From assembly GCA_001023535.1 (NCBI GenBank), contig CP011020.1, positions 124,001 to 188,000 on the forward strand: a stretch of DNA of 64,000 nucleotides. Direction: 5' to 3'. Shown one piece after another: positions 18,512 through 26,676 of this stretch. Below the pieces are notes generated by a model. The model ran no database searches, was not told where the DNA came from, and saw nothing but the letters and a program-made list of their open reading frames with translations. The position numbers were made by a program, and so were the translations under genes. This DNA comes from Pseudomonas chlororaphis. GTDB taxonomy: Bacteria > Pseudomonadota > Gammaproteobacteria > Pseudomonadales > Pseudomonadaceae. The first letter of the stretch is position 1; each line of letters starts with the position of its first letter.

Positions 18512-18583
18512 TGAGAGAGTATCCGAGTTTGGCGGCCAGGGGCCAGAATGACCGCGGCCCCTCGACGACCCTGCAAAACGAAA

Positions 18584-18617
18584 AATGCCCCGCATCTTGC
18601 GACACGGGGCATTTTTT
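18584..18617 (-). terminator. Rho-independent terminator (bidirectional form)
   Basis: ATGCCCCG (18585-18592) pairs with CGGGGCAT (18605-18612) and T tracts flank the stem on both strands. It lies directly downstream of the carboxynorspermidine dehydrogenase stop and would end that minus-strand operon before the LysR gene. Confidence 0.85.
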
Positions 18618-18656
18618 CTGGAGCGCGAAACGCTACCTACCGGTTACCTAAGCCGT

Positions 18657-19901
18657 TCAGGCCTGTTGGTTCCAGGGACGGTCTCCCTGCTCATCCTTGA
18701 TGCGCGTTGGCAGGCCCATCACGTCCAACGCTTCGAGGAACGCCTCGGCCGGCAACTCTTCGACGTTGACCATGCGCTGCACGTCCCACTGGCCACGGGC
18801 GACCAGCAGCGCGGCAGCCACGGGTGGCACGCCGGCGGTGTAGGAAATGCCCTGGCTGTCGGTTTCCGCGAAGGCGTCTTCGTGGTCGGCCACGTTATAG
18901 ATGAACACTTCGCGTGGTTGGCCGTCCTTGACGCCCTTGACCAGGTCGCCGATGCAGGTCTTGCCGGTGTAGCCAGGCGCCAGCGAACTCGGGTCAGGCA
19001 GCACGGCCTTGACCACTTTCAGCGGCACCACTTCCAGGCCCTCGGCGGTCTTGACCGGTTGCTCGGAGAGCAGGCCCAGGTTACGCAGTACCGTGAACAC
19101 GTTGATGTAGTGTTCGCCGAAGCTCATCCAGAAGCGCACGTTGGGCACGTCGAGGTTCTTCGACAGCGAGTGCACTTCGTCGTGGCCGGTCAGGTACAGG
19201 TTCTGCGAGCCTACGACCGGCAGGTCGTCGGTGCGCTTGACCTCGAACATGGTGTTGCTGGTCCACTGGCTGTCCTGCCAGCTCCACACCTGTCCGGTGA
19301 ACTCACGGAAATTGATTTCCGGATCGAAATTGGTGGCGAAATATTTGCCGTGGGAGCCGGCATTGACGTCGAGGATGTCGATCGAATCAATGCGGTCGAA
19401 ATACTGTTGTTGCGCCAGGGCCGCATAGGCATTGACCACACCCGGGTCGAAGCCGACGCCGAGAATGGCGGTGATGTTCTTCTCTTGGCACTCTTGCAGA
19501 TGCTTCCACTCGTAGTTGCCATACCAGGGCGGCGTCTCGCAGACCTTGCCCGGTTCTTCGTGGATGGCGGTGTCCAGATAGGCCACGCCGGTATCGATGC
19601 AGGCACGCAGCACCGACATGTTGAGAAAAGCGGAGCCGACGTTGATCACGATCTGCGACTCGGTTTCGCGAATCAGCGCCTTGGTCGCTTCGACGTCCAG
19701 GGCGTTCAGTGCAAAGGCCTTGATGTCGGCGGGTTGCTTGAGGCTACCCTTGGCCTTGACGCTGTCGATGATGGCCTGGCATTTGGAGATGTTGCGCGAC
19801 GCGATAGCAATACGACCGAGTTCGTCGTTGTGCTGCGCGCACTTGTGGGCCACCACCTTGGCGACACCTCCTGCACCAATGATAAGTACGTTCTTCTTCA
19901 A
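18657..19901 (-). CDS. Carboxynorspermidine/carboxyspermidine dehydrogenase (saccharopine dehydrogenase family)
   Basis: 414 residues from a TTG at 19901 that gives MKKNVLIIGAGGVAKVVAHK, the typical start of this family; AAGGAGA lies about 10 nt upstream. A longer frame back to 19982 would overlap the previous gene. The Rossmann GAGGVAK motif and saccharopine-dehydrogenase C-terminal domain (SFGEHYINVF, ISYTAGVPPVAAALL) are clear. It condenses aspartate semialdehyde with putrescine or diaminopropane reductively to carboxy(nor)spermidine, which the NspC gene upstream in the operon decarboxylates. Confidence 0.9.
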   Translation of the reverse strand: MKKNVLIIGAGGVAKVVAHKCAQHNDELGRIAIASRNISKCQAIIDSVKAKGSLKQPADIKAFALNALDVEATKALIRETESQIVINVGSAFLNMSVLRACIDTGVAYLDTAIHEEPGKVCETPPWYGNYEWKHLQECQEKNITAILGVGFDPGVVNAYAALAQQQYFDRIDSIDILDVNAGSHGKYFATNFDPEINFREFTGQVWSWQDSQWTSNTMFEVKRTDDLPVVGSQNLYLTGHDEVHSLSKNLDVPNVRFWMSFGEHYINVFTVLRNLGLLSEQPVKTAEGLEVVPLKVVKAVLPDPSSLAPGYTGKTCIGDLVKGVKDGQPREVFIYNVADHEDAFAETDSQGISYTAGVPPVAAALLVARGQWDVQRMVNVEELPAEAFLEALDVMGLPTRIKDEQGDRPWNQQA

Positions 19902-19926
19902 TTTCTTCAAGTCTCCTTCTGTCCGC

Positions 19927-21024
19927 TCAAGAGAGGCTGGACAGGTAGTCGTCGTAAACAAATTCGCGAACCAGCTCGACACTACCGTCGAGTTGTTTCA
20001 CTACGATGGACGGCATTTTCAGGCCGTTGAACCAGTTCTTCTTGACCATGGTGTAGCCCGCTGCGTCGATGAACGACAGCCGATCGCCGATGGACAGCGG
20101 ACGATCGAATTGATACTCGCCGAAGATGTCTCCGGCCAGGCAGGACTTGCCGCACACCATGTAGGTGTGTTCGCCCTCGCTCGGTGCCAGCTTGGCGTTC
20201 AGGCGATAGATCAGCAGGTCGAGCATGTGCGCCTCGATGGAGCTGTCCACCACGGCCAGGTGCTTGCCGTTGTAGAGTGTGTCGAGCACGGTGACTTCCA
20301 AAGAAGCGCTCTGGGTGATCGCCGCTTCGCCCGGTTCCAGGTAGACCTGCACGCCATACTTCTGCGAGAAGGCTTTGAGCCGCGCGCAGAAGGCATCAAG
20401 GGCATAGCCCTCGCCGGTGAAATGGATGCCGCCGCCGAGGCTGACCCACTCGACCTTATGCAGCAGATGACCGAAGCGTTCCTCGATAGTGCCGAGCATC
20501 TGGTCGAATAGACCGAAATCGCCGTTCTCGCAGTTGTTGTGGAACATGAAGCCGGAGATCTGCTCGATGACCTGCTCGATCTTCTCCGGATCCCATTCGC
20601 CCAGGCGGCTGAACGGTCGCGCCGGGTCGGCCAGCAGGTAGTCCGAGCTGCTCACTTGCGGATTGACCCGCAGGCCACGGACCTTGCCGGCCGAGGCTTG
20701 GGTGTAGCGCTGCAACTGGCCGATGGAGTTGAAGATGATCTTGTCGCAGTTGGCGAGCATCTCTTCGATTTCGTCGTCGGCCCAGGCAACGCTGTAGGCG
20801 TGGGTCTCGCCCGCGAACTTCTGGCGGCCGAGCTTGAGCTCGTAGAGCGACGACGACGTGGTGCCGTCCATGTACTGCTGCATCAGGTCGAACACCGACC
20901 AGGTGGCGAAGCACTTGAGTGCCAGCAAGGCCTTGGCCCCGGACTGCTCGCGCACGTAGGCGATCTTCTGCATGTTCGCCAGCAGCTTTTGTTTGTCGAT
21001 GAGGTAGTACGGCGTCTTGATCAT
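19927..21024 (-). CDS. nspC: Carboxynorspermidine decarboxylase NspC
   Basis: 365 residues from the ATG at 21024, which has a GGAGG 8 nt upstream; upstream in-frame codons are not homologous. It is a PLP alanine-racemase-fold decarboxylase with Lys37 in LALKCFATWSV as Schiff-base residue, VSLGGGIHFTGEGY and YLEPGEA phosphate/active-site loops, and CGKSCLAGD near the end supplying the catalytic Cys. It forms (nor)spermidine from its carboxy precursor. With the dehydrogenase 25 nt downstream it makes a complete alternative spermidine pathway. Confidence 0.95.
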   Translation of the reverse strand: MIKTPYYLIDKQKLLANMQKIAYVREQSGAKALLALKCFATWSVFDLMQQYMDGTTSSSLYELKLGRQKFAGETHAYSVAWADDEIEEMLANCDKIIFNSIGQLQRYTQASAGKVRGLRVNPQVSSSDYLLADPARPFSRLGEWDPEKIEQVIEQISGFMFHNNCENGDFGLFDQMLGTIEERFGHLLHKVEWVSLGGGIHFTGEGYALDAFCARLKAFSQKYGVQVYLEPGEAAITQSASLEVTVLDTLYNGKHLAVVDSSIEAHMLDLLIYRLNAKLAPSEGEHTYMVCGKSCLAGDIFGEYQFDRPLSIGDRLSFIDAAGYTMVKKNWFNGLKMPSIVVKQLDGSVELVREFVYDDYLSSLS

Positions 21025-21240
21025 TTTCGCGGCCTCCGGCAAGGCGAGCCAAAAAAGGATGCGCATTGTGCCTTCACTGAATGCATATCGAAAGAGCGAA
21101 AAGCCCCGTTCGCGCAATCACTCGGGCCCAGGCCGTCGCTGGCGACAGCCCAGTGCATTCGCGGTTGGATGGAACAACGGTGGCGAGCGCTCTGGATAGA
21201 GCCGCTGCCAGTATGGGAAGACGGGCGTGACAGCGCCGGA

Positions 21241-22176
21241 TCAGCGCTTGTGGATCAGGTCATGGAGAACGCCAAAGCGCAAACCCGGTTCGGAAGCGAT
21301 CATCTGGGTGATCCCGAAAGCCTTGAAGGCCGCCAGCATGATCGCCAGGCCGCCGGGCAAGCTGCCCAGGCGATGGGCTTGCAGGCCGGCCAGGCGTAGT
21401 TGTTCGACATGCCGGACTTCCAGCAGGCGCAACGACAGGCGCAACAACCCGGTGTAAGTGATGCCGCCTTGTCCCAGGTCGTTCAGGCCATTGGCCTTGA
21501 GCACCTTGGCCAGCATCCGCGCCGTGCCGGACGAACCGATCGCCAGTTGCCAACCCTGGGCACGAAAACCCATCGCGACTTTTTCAAAGGCCAGGCTGGC
21601 CACGCGCTCGGCCTCCAGCAACGCCGGGGCCGTGATGTGTCCGTCACGGAAATAGCGCGTGCCAAAGGTACCGCTGCCGATGGCAAGGCTCTCGGTCAAC
21701 AATGGCTGGTCGCCCCGCCCCAGGATCAGCTCGGATGAGCCACCGCCGATGTCCACCACCAGCCGCGTGTCCTCGACACCCGGCACCGTATGAGCGACCC
21801 CGGCGTAGACGAGACGGGCTTCTTCTTGCCCCGACAGCACGTCGATCCGAAAGCCCAGGTGGCGTTGGGCGCTGTCCAGGAACAGTTGCGCGTTAGCCGC
21901 TTCGCGCACCGCGCTGGTCGCCACCGCCCGCACCCGGCCGGCTTCAAAACCTCGCAGTTTCTTGCCAAACCGTGCCAGCGCCTGCCATCCCCGATCCAGT
22001 GCCAACTCATCCAGCGCCCCGGCCTGCAAGCCTTCGGCCAGGCGGACCGGTTCACGCAGGGTCTTCACTTCCTGAATCACCAGGCGCCGGTTGCGCTTGA
22101 CCGTCTGGCCAATCATCAAGCGAAACGCGTTGGAACCCAGGTCAATGGCCGCAAACAGGGGGGCGTCGCCTTTCAT
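21241..22176 (-). CDS. ppx: Exopolyphosphatase/GppA phosphatase family protein
   Basis: 311 residues from an ATG at 22176 just before the AAIDLGSNAFRLMIG phosphate-1 motif; the frame extends 103 codons upstream into the promoter region and overlaps PPK2, which is not credible. The second motif VVDIGGGSSELILG is intact. It consists of the two-lobed ASKHA core only, without the C-terminal HD-like domain of long Ppx enzymes. It degrades polyphosphate or (p)ppGpp. It is transcribed divergently from PPK2, which makes or uses the same polymer. Confidence 0.88.
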   Translation of the reverse strand: MKGDAPLFAAIDLGSNAFRLMIGQTVKRNRRLVIQEVKTLREPVRLAEGLQAGALDELALDRGWQALARFGKKLRGFEAGRVRAVATSAVREAANAQLFLDSAQRHLGFRIDVLSGQEEARLVYAGVAHTVPGVEDTRLVVDIGGGSSELILGRGDQPLLTESLAIGSGTFGTRYFRDGHITAPALLEAERVASLAFEKVAMGFRAQGWQLAIGSSGTARMLAKVLKANGLNDLGQGGITYTGLLRLSLRLLEVRHVEQLRLAGLQAHRLGSLPGGLAIMLAAFKAFGITQMIASEPGLRFGVLHDLIHKR

Positions 22177-22364
22177 CGCGGTGTTCCTTGCACATTTATC
22201 TGCCAACGGTTGGATCACCCGGTGCGGGTTTGCCAAAAAGCTTGCCACAGGGTCGATGACACCTGGATGACAGCGCGGCGTGTTCTTCGATCTCCAGTGG
22301 AACGTGCGGGCATCGAGCGTAGATAAACGGTTTAGCCCATGGCGATCGCGTGAAGCACAGATGA

Positions 22365-22382
22365 CCGTCACGCACATGTAAC
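22365..22382 (+). promoter_or_regulatory. Candidate Pho box upstream of PPK2
   Basis: CCGTCAC and ATGTAAC are two 7-bp direct half-sites separated by 4 bp, the geometry of PhoB boxes (consensus CTGTCAT/CTGTAAC). A -10-like TAGCGT follows 10 nt later at 22393-22398, and the PPK2 ATG is 50 nt downstream. Matches are imperfect, but the polyphosphate kinase, Ppx and phosphate transporter around it make PhoB control plausible. Confidence 0.5.
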
Positions 22383-22431
22383 AAATTGCGACTAGCGTCG
22401 AATTCGCCTCTCCACGACGCGAGTTCCCCCC

Positions 22432-23346
22432 ATGCTTAGCCAGGACATCTTGATCCAGCGCATCCACCGCGAGCTGCTCGATCACACCGACGAAGAGCTG
22501 GAACTGGAGTTATCCGAAGACGGGCATGACATGGACGCCTTCTTCGACGAGCACACGCCGCCGGGCAGCGAAAAGGACAGTCGCCGGCGTTACTTCAGCG
22601 AGCTGTTTCGCCTGCAAGGCGAACTGGTGAAGCTGCAGAGCTGGGTGGTCAAGACCGGGCACAAGGTGGTGATCCTGTTCGAAGGCCGCGATGCCGCCGG
22701 CAAGGGTGGCGTCATCAAGCGCATCACCCAGCGACTCAACCCACGGGTCTGCCGGGTCGCCGCCCTGCCCGCGCCCAACGACCGTGAACGGACGCAATGG
22801 TACTTCCAGCGCTACGTCTCCCATCTGCCGGCAGCAGGCGAAATCGTGCTGTTCGACCGCAGTTGGTACAACCGCGCCGGGGTCGAGCAGGTCATGGGGT
22901 TCTGCACCGCCGACCAGTACGAAGAGTTCTTTCGGACCGTGCCGGAATTCGAGCGGATGCTCGCCCGCTCGGGCATCCAGCTGATCAAGTACTGGTTCTC
23001 GATTTCCGACCAGGAACAGCACCTGCGTTTTCTCAGTCGCCTCCACGACCCGCTCAAGCAATGGAAGCTCAGCCCCATGGACCTGGAGTCCCGCCGGCGC
23101 TGGGAAGCCTATACCAAGGCCAAGGAAATCATGCTCGAACGCACCCACATCGCCGAGGCCCCGTGGTGGGTGGTGCAAGCCGACGACAAGAAAAAGGCCC
23201 GACTCAATTGCATTCATCACCTGCTGGGGCAGATGCCCTACGAAGAGGTGGAAGTGCCAGCAATCGAGTTGCCACAACGGGTGCGACAGGAAGATTACAC
23301 CCGCAGCCCGACGCCACCGGAGCTCATCGTGCCGCAGGTCTATTGA
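22432..23346 (+). CDS. ppk2: Polyphosphate kinase 2 (PPK2)
   Basis: 304 residues, typical single-domain PPK2. Walker A GRDAAGKGG is at 85-93, Walker B FDRSWYNRAGVE at 141-152, and the lid module lies between them. N-terminal acidic helix of about 50 residues as in class I enzymes. PPK2 uses polyphosphate to phosphorylate GDP or ADP (and the reverse). The next gene, 69 nt downstream, encodes a phosphate transporter on the same strand. Confidence 0.95.
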   Translation: MLSQDILIQRIHRELLDHTDEELELELSEDGHDMDAFFDEHTPPGSEKDSRRRYFSELFRLQGELVKLQSWVVKTGHKVVILFEGRDAAGKGGVIKRITQRLNPRVCRVAALPAPNDRERTQWYFQRYVSHLPAAGEIVLFDRSWYNRAGVEQVMGFCTADQYEEFFRTVPEFERMLARSGIQLIKYWFSISDQEQHLRFLSRLHDPLKQWKLSPMDLESRRRWEAYTKAKEIMLERTHIAEAPWWVVQADDKKKARLNCIHHLLGQMPYEEVEVPAIELPQRVRQEDYTRSPTPPELIVPQVY

Positions 23347-23415
23347 TCCGGACCTGATCGGGCACCCGACCTCGAGCCTTCCCTCAACAGCTTATTATTA
23401 GAAGCGGATTTCATC

Positions 23416-25035
23416 ATGACGAACCCGACCCTGGCCATGGACTCACCGAGTTCAGTCGCCCACAGCTCAAGACCGCAACTCAACCGCAAGCCGAGCGTGA
23501 TCACCCTGGTGGTGTTTTTCGCCGTGCTGGGCAGCGGACTGCTGTTCACCGCCTACAGCCTGATGCACGACATGAACGAACTGGGCACGGTGGTGACCAC
23601 CTGGACGCCATTTCTGCTGTTGGGCGTAGCCCTGCTGATCGCCCTGGGCTTCGAGTTCGTCAACGGCTTCCATGACACCGCCAATGCCGTCGCCACGGTC
23701 ATCTACACCAACTCCATGGCACCGAATTTCGCCGTGGCCTGGTCGGGCTTCTTCAACTTCCTCGGGGTACTGCTGTCCAGCGGCGCCGTGGCCTTCGGCA
23801 TCATTGCGCTGCTGCCGGTGGAACTGATCCTGCAGGTCGGCTCTTCCGCCGGTTTCGCCATGATCTTCGCCCTGTTGATCGCCGCCATCCTGTGGAACCT
23901 GGGCACTTGGTGGCTGGGCTTGCCGGCCTCCTCGTCCCACACCCTGATTGGCTCGATCATTGGTGTCGGGGTCGCCAACGCGCTGATGCATGGCCGCGAC
24001 GGCACCAGCGGCGTGGACTGGGCCCAGGCCACCAAGATCGGCTACGCGTTGCTGCTGTCGCCACTGGTGGGTTTCGGCTGCGCCGCGTTGCTGCTCCTGG
24101 CGCTGCGCGCCTTCGTCAAGAATCGCGCGCTGTACAAGGCACCCGAAGGCAACACGCCGCCGCCGTGGTGGATTCGCGGCATGCTGATCCTGACCTGCAC
24201 TGGCGTGTCCTTCGCCCACGGTTCCAACGACGGGCAGAAAGGCATGGGCCTGATCATGTTGATCCTGGTCGGCACCCTGCCCATGGCTTACGCGCTGAAC
24301 CGCGCCATGCCCGCCGACCAGGCGCTGCAATTCGCCGCCGTGGCCGAAGTCACTCAACAGGCCCTGGTGAAGAACTCGCCGCTGCCGGCACCGGCAGATC
24401 CACGCGCGATCCTGACCACCTACGTCGGCACCAAGGAGGCGACGCCGCAACTGGTTCCGGCCCTCGCTGCCCTGACCGGCAGTATCGGCGCCGAGGTCAA
24501 GGGCTACGGCTCGCTGGCCAGGGTGCCAGCCGAGGCCGTGGGCAACGTGCGCAACGACATGTACCTGACCAGCGAAACCATCCGCCTGATGGACAAGAAC
24601 AAGGTCGGCCACTTCGACGCCGACACCAGCGCCAAGCTGCAACTGTTCAAGCAGCAGATCGACAATTCCACGCGCTTCATCCCGCTGTGGGTGAAGATCG
24701 CCGTGGCCATCGCCCTCGGCCTGGGCACCATGGTCGGCTGGAAACGCATCGTGGTGACGGTGGGTGAAAAAATCGGCAAGAGCCACCTGACCTACGCCCA
24801 GGGCGCCTCGGCCGAAACCGTCGCGATGCTGACCATCGGCGCCGCCGACATGTTCGGCCTACCGGTGTCCACCACCCACGTCCTGTCGTCGGGCGTGGCC
24901 GGGACCATGGTCGCCAACGGGGCCGGCTTGCAAATGCGCACGATCCGCAACCTGGTAATGGCCTGGGTCCTGACGCTGCCTGCCGCGATCCTGTTGTCCG
25001 GGAGCCTGTACTGGTTGTTCACCCGGCTGTTCTGA
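23416..25035 (+). CDS. PiT family inorganic phosphate transporter
   Basis: 539 residues, about ten to twelve membrane helices. The two PiT signature repeats are present: GFHDTANAVATVIYTNSMAP in the N half and the SFAHGSNDGQKGMGLIM / LPVSTTHVLSSGVAGTMVA pair in the C half, with a large hydrophilic central loop (about 320-410). These are proton-coupled, low-affinity phosphate or metal-phosphate carriers. Placement next to PPK2/Ppx suggests coupling of phosphate uptake to polyphosphate metabolism. Confidence 0.93.
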   Translation: MTNPTLAMDSPSSVAHSSRPQLNRKPSVITLVVFFAVLGSGLLFTAYSLMHDMNELGTVVTTWTPFLLLGVALLIALGFEFVNGFHDTANAVATVIYTNSMAPNFAVAWSGFFNFLGVLLSSGAVAFGIIALLPVELILQVGSSAGFAMIFALLIAAILWNLGTWWLGLPASSSHTLIGSIIGVGVANALMHGRDGTSGVDWAQATKIGYALLLSPLVGFGCAALLLLALRAFVKNRALYKAPEGNTPPPWWIRGMLILTCTGVSFAHGSNDGQKGMGLIMLILVGTLPMAYALNRAMPADQALQFAAVAEVTQQALVKNSPLPAPADPRAILTTYVGTKEATPQLVPALAALTGSIGAEVKGYGSLARVPAEAVGNVRNDMYLTSETIRLMDKNKVGHFDADTSAKLQLFKQQIDNSTRFIPLWVKIAVAIALGLGTMVGWKRIVVTVGEKIGKSHLTYAQGASAETVAMLTIGAADMFGLPVSTTHVLSSGVAGTMVANGAGLQMRTIRNLVMAWVLTLPAAILLSGSLYWLFTRLF

Positions 25036-25268
25036 TGCCTTTAGCGCCAAGGCCCCACGGATGGGACCTTGGGCGACGATCTGCGCAGCAGCAGGATGAG
25101 TCACGCCATACGAGTCATAACGACCAACGTGAAGGTTGTTTTGACCCTGGCCAGCGCGAGTCAAATTGACACGATCAGTTTCAACTAATTGATTTATATA
25201 GTGTTACCGATTGGCACGACTTCTGATCAGGTCACTCGCCCCTTTTGGCGAACCTAGGAAGAAGCCCC

Positions 25269-26012
25269 ATGCACAATGAATTCAAGCCCAACCTCAGCGT
25301 AGTCACCGGTGCCAGTTCGGGCATCGGCCTGGCCGTCACCCGGCGCCTGCTGGAAAGCGGTTCGAAGGTGGTGGCGATGTCGCGCCAGATCGGCGGCCTC
25401 GGCGAACTGGTCGAGCGCTTCGGCGACCTGCTGTCCTGGTTGCCTGGCGACGTCACGCAGGTCGCGGACCAGGCCAGGCTGGCGCAACGGGTCGGCACCC
25501 TGGGCCAGGTGGATTGCCTGGTACCCAACGCCGGCATCGCACAACTGGCCGATGGCCTGGACCTGGCGGCCTTCGACCGTCAATGGGCAGTCAATGGCGC
25601 GGGCGCGCTCAACACCTTGAGCAGCCTGCGCGAGCATCTGGCCCCTGAGGCATCGGTGGTCTTCATCGGGACCTTCCTGGAACAGGCCACCTTTGCCGGG
25701 TTGGCCGCGTACATTGCCTCCAAGGCCGCGTTGCGCGCGCAGATGCGCACCCTGGCGGTAGAGCTGGCGCCCCACGGCGTGCGCCTCAACATGGTCTCAC
25801 CGGGGCCAACCGCCACGCCGATCTGGGGCACCCTGGGCCTTGATGAACAGGCCTTGGGCTCCGTGGCCAACACGGTCAACCAGCGGTTATTGACGGGCCA
25901 GTTTCTTGAGCCGCAAGCCGTGGCCGACGTCATTCTCTTCCAGTTGAGCCGGGGTGCACGCGGCGTGTATGGCCAGGACTGGATCGTGGACAACGGCTAC
26001 ACCTTGCGTTGA
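25269..26012 (+). CDS. Short-chain dehydrogenase/reductase
   Basis: 247 residues from the ATG at 25269 (AGGAAG 8 nt upstream; a TTG at 25245 is less likely). It has TGASSGIG near residue 14, NAGIAQ, a catalytic Tyr-x3-Lys in YIASKAALRA, and the classical SDR C-terminus with PGPTATPIW. The substrate is not recognisable. It stands alone between an AT-rich 233-bp gap and the minus-strand Fur-like gene. Confidence 0.9.
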   Translation: MHNEFKPNLSVVTGASSGIGLAVTRRLLESGSKVVAMSRQIGGLGELVERFGDLLSWLPGDVTQVADQARLAQRVGTLGQVDCLVPNAGIAQLADGLDLAAFDRQWAVNGAGALNTLSSLREHLAPEASVVFIGTFLEQATFAGLAAYIASKAALRAQMRTLAVELAPHGVRLNMVSPGPTATPIWGTLGLDEQALGSVANTVNQRLLTGQFLEPQAVADVILFQLSRGARGVYGQDWIVDNGYTLR

Positions 26013-26079
26013 TCGTCCGGTGCGCGGTTCGCAACTGCCGCGCACCTACCCCCTTTTTTTGAATCCTTGCCCTTGCGGG

Positions 26080-26463
26080 TCACCGTCCGTCATCGAGGTG
26101 CTGTTCGAGCATCGCCCAAGCCTCGGCGGTGAAGCAGTAGGTCTTGTCTGCCTGGAACAGGATGAGTCCCTCTTCGCAAAGTCGCCTGAGCACTTCGCGC
26201 ACACTGACGAACGACAGGTCGGCAGACGTTTTCGCCAAATAAGCATGCACGCCGCGCACGCCCATCGTGCGGCCGTCCTGGGCGGCCGCCAGCAACGCGT
26301 TGATCACCTTGAAGCGGATCAGGCTGGTGCGCAGTCCATAACAACGCAGCAGGTCGCGAATCGGTTCGTTGGCGCACCGGTCGGGATCGTGGGCCTGCGG
26401 CTCTGCCGCCGGGCGCAATGGCGCGCGCGCATTGGAGGGCGTCATGCCTGGATTGCCTTGCAT
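26080..26463 (-). CDS. Fur-like winged-helix protein lacking the metal-binding domain
   Basis: 127 residues. After a 30-residue Pro/Ala-rich lead comes a Fur-type DNA-binding domain: IRDLLRCYGLRTSLIRFKVINALL, then VRGVHAYLAKTSADLSFVSVREVLRRLCEEGLI, the position of the Fur recognition helix. The HHHDH and Cys motifs and the dimerisation domain are absent. AAGGA lies 8 nt upstream of the ATG. The P. aeruginosa iron-starvation protein PA2384 has been described as Fur-like in its N-terminus in a similar way. Position next to the receptor and siderophore genes suggests an iron-related regulator. Confidence 0.7.
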   Translation of the reverse strand: MQGNPGMTPSNARAPLRPAAEPQAHDPDRCANEPIRDLLRCYGLRTSLIRFKVINALLAAAQDGRTMGVRGVHAYLAKTSADLSFVSVREVLRRLCEEGLILFQADKTYCFTAEAWAMLEQHLDDGR

Positions 26464-26537
26464 ATGAAAAGTCCTTTTCAGAGGGTGATCGAACGGGGGT
26501 GGCCCGGTACGGCGGCCACCCGTTGTTGTGCGTCTAG

Positions 26538-26676
26538 GCTATGTACGAAATAGCCTGAAACTTGGTTATGCGGCGTTAAAAACCGGCTCGGAATGCTCAT
26601 TGACAACCAGTCAACTGCGCTTCCTCGCCGGTTTTTGCCTTGCCTAACCTGCGTTTCAAACTATTTCGTACACAGT
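26538..26676. mobile_element. MITE-like element with CTAG target duplication
   Basis: 139 bp with terminal inverted repeats: GCTATGTACGAAATAGCCTG at the left end and, inverted, ACTGTGTACGAAATAGTTTG at the right end; about 20 of 24 terminal positions match. CTAG flanks both sides (26534-26537 and 26677-26680), the target duplication type of the IS5 subgroup. An internal inverted pair AAAAACCGGC / GCCGGTTTTT strengthens folding. No coding capacity, so any movement would need a transposase in trans. Confidence 0.75.

Noticed and set aside
18500..18545. Possible glycine riboswitch before the LysR gene (CTCTCAGGC motif on the minus strand)
   Set aside because: Only a short piece resembles the consensus; the GGACAGAG and the second aptamer elements are missing, and the downstream gene is not a glycine gene by function.
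17484..18605. LysR protein with a 56-residue N-terminal extension
   Set aside because: The extension has no LysR similarity and would require translation from within the upstream terminator.
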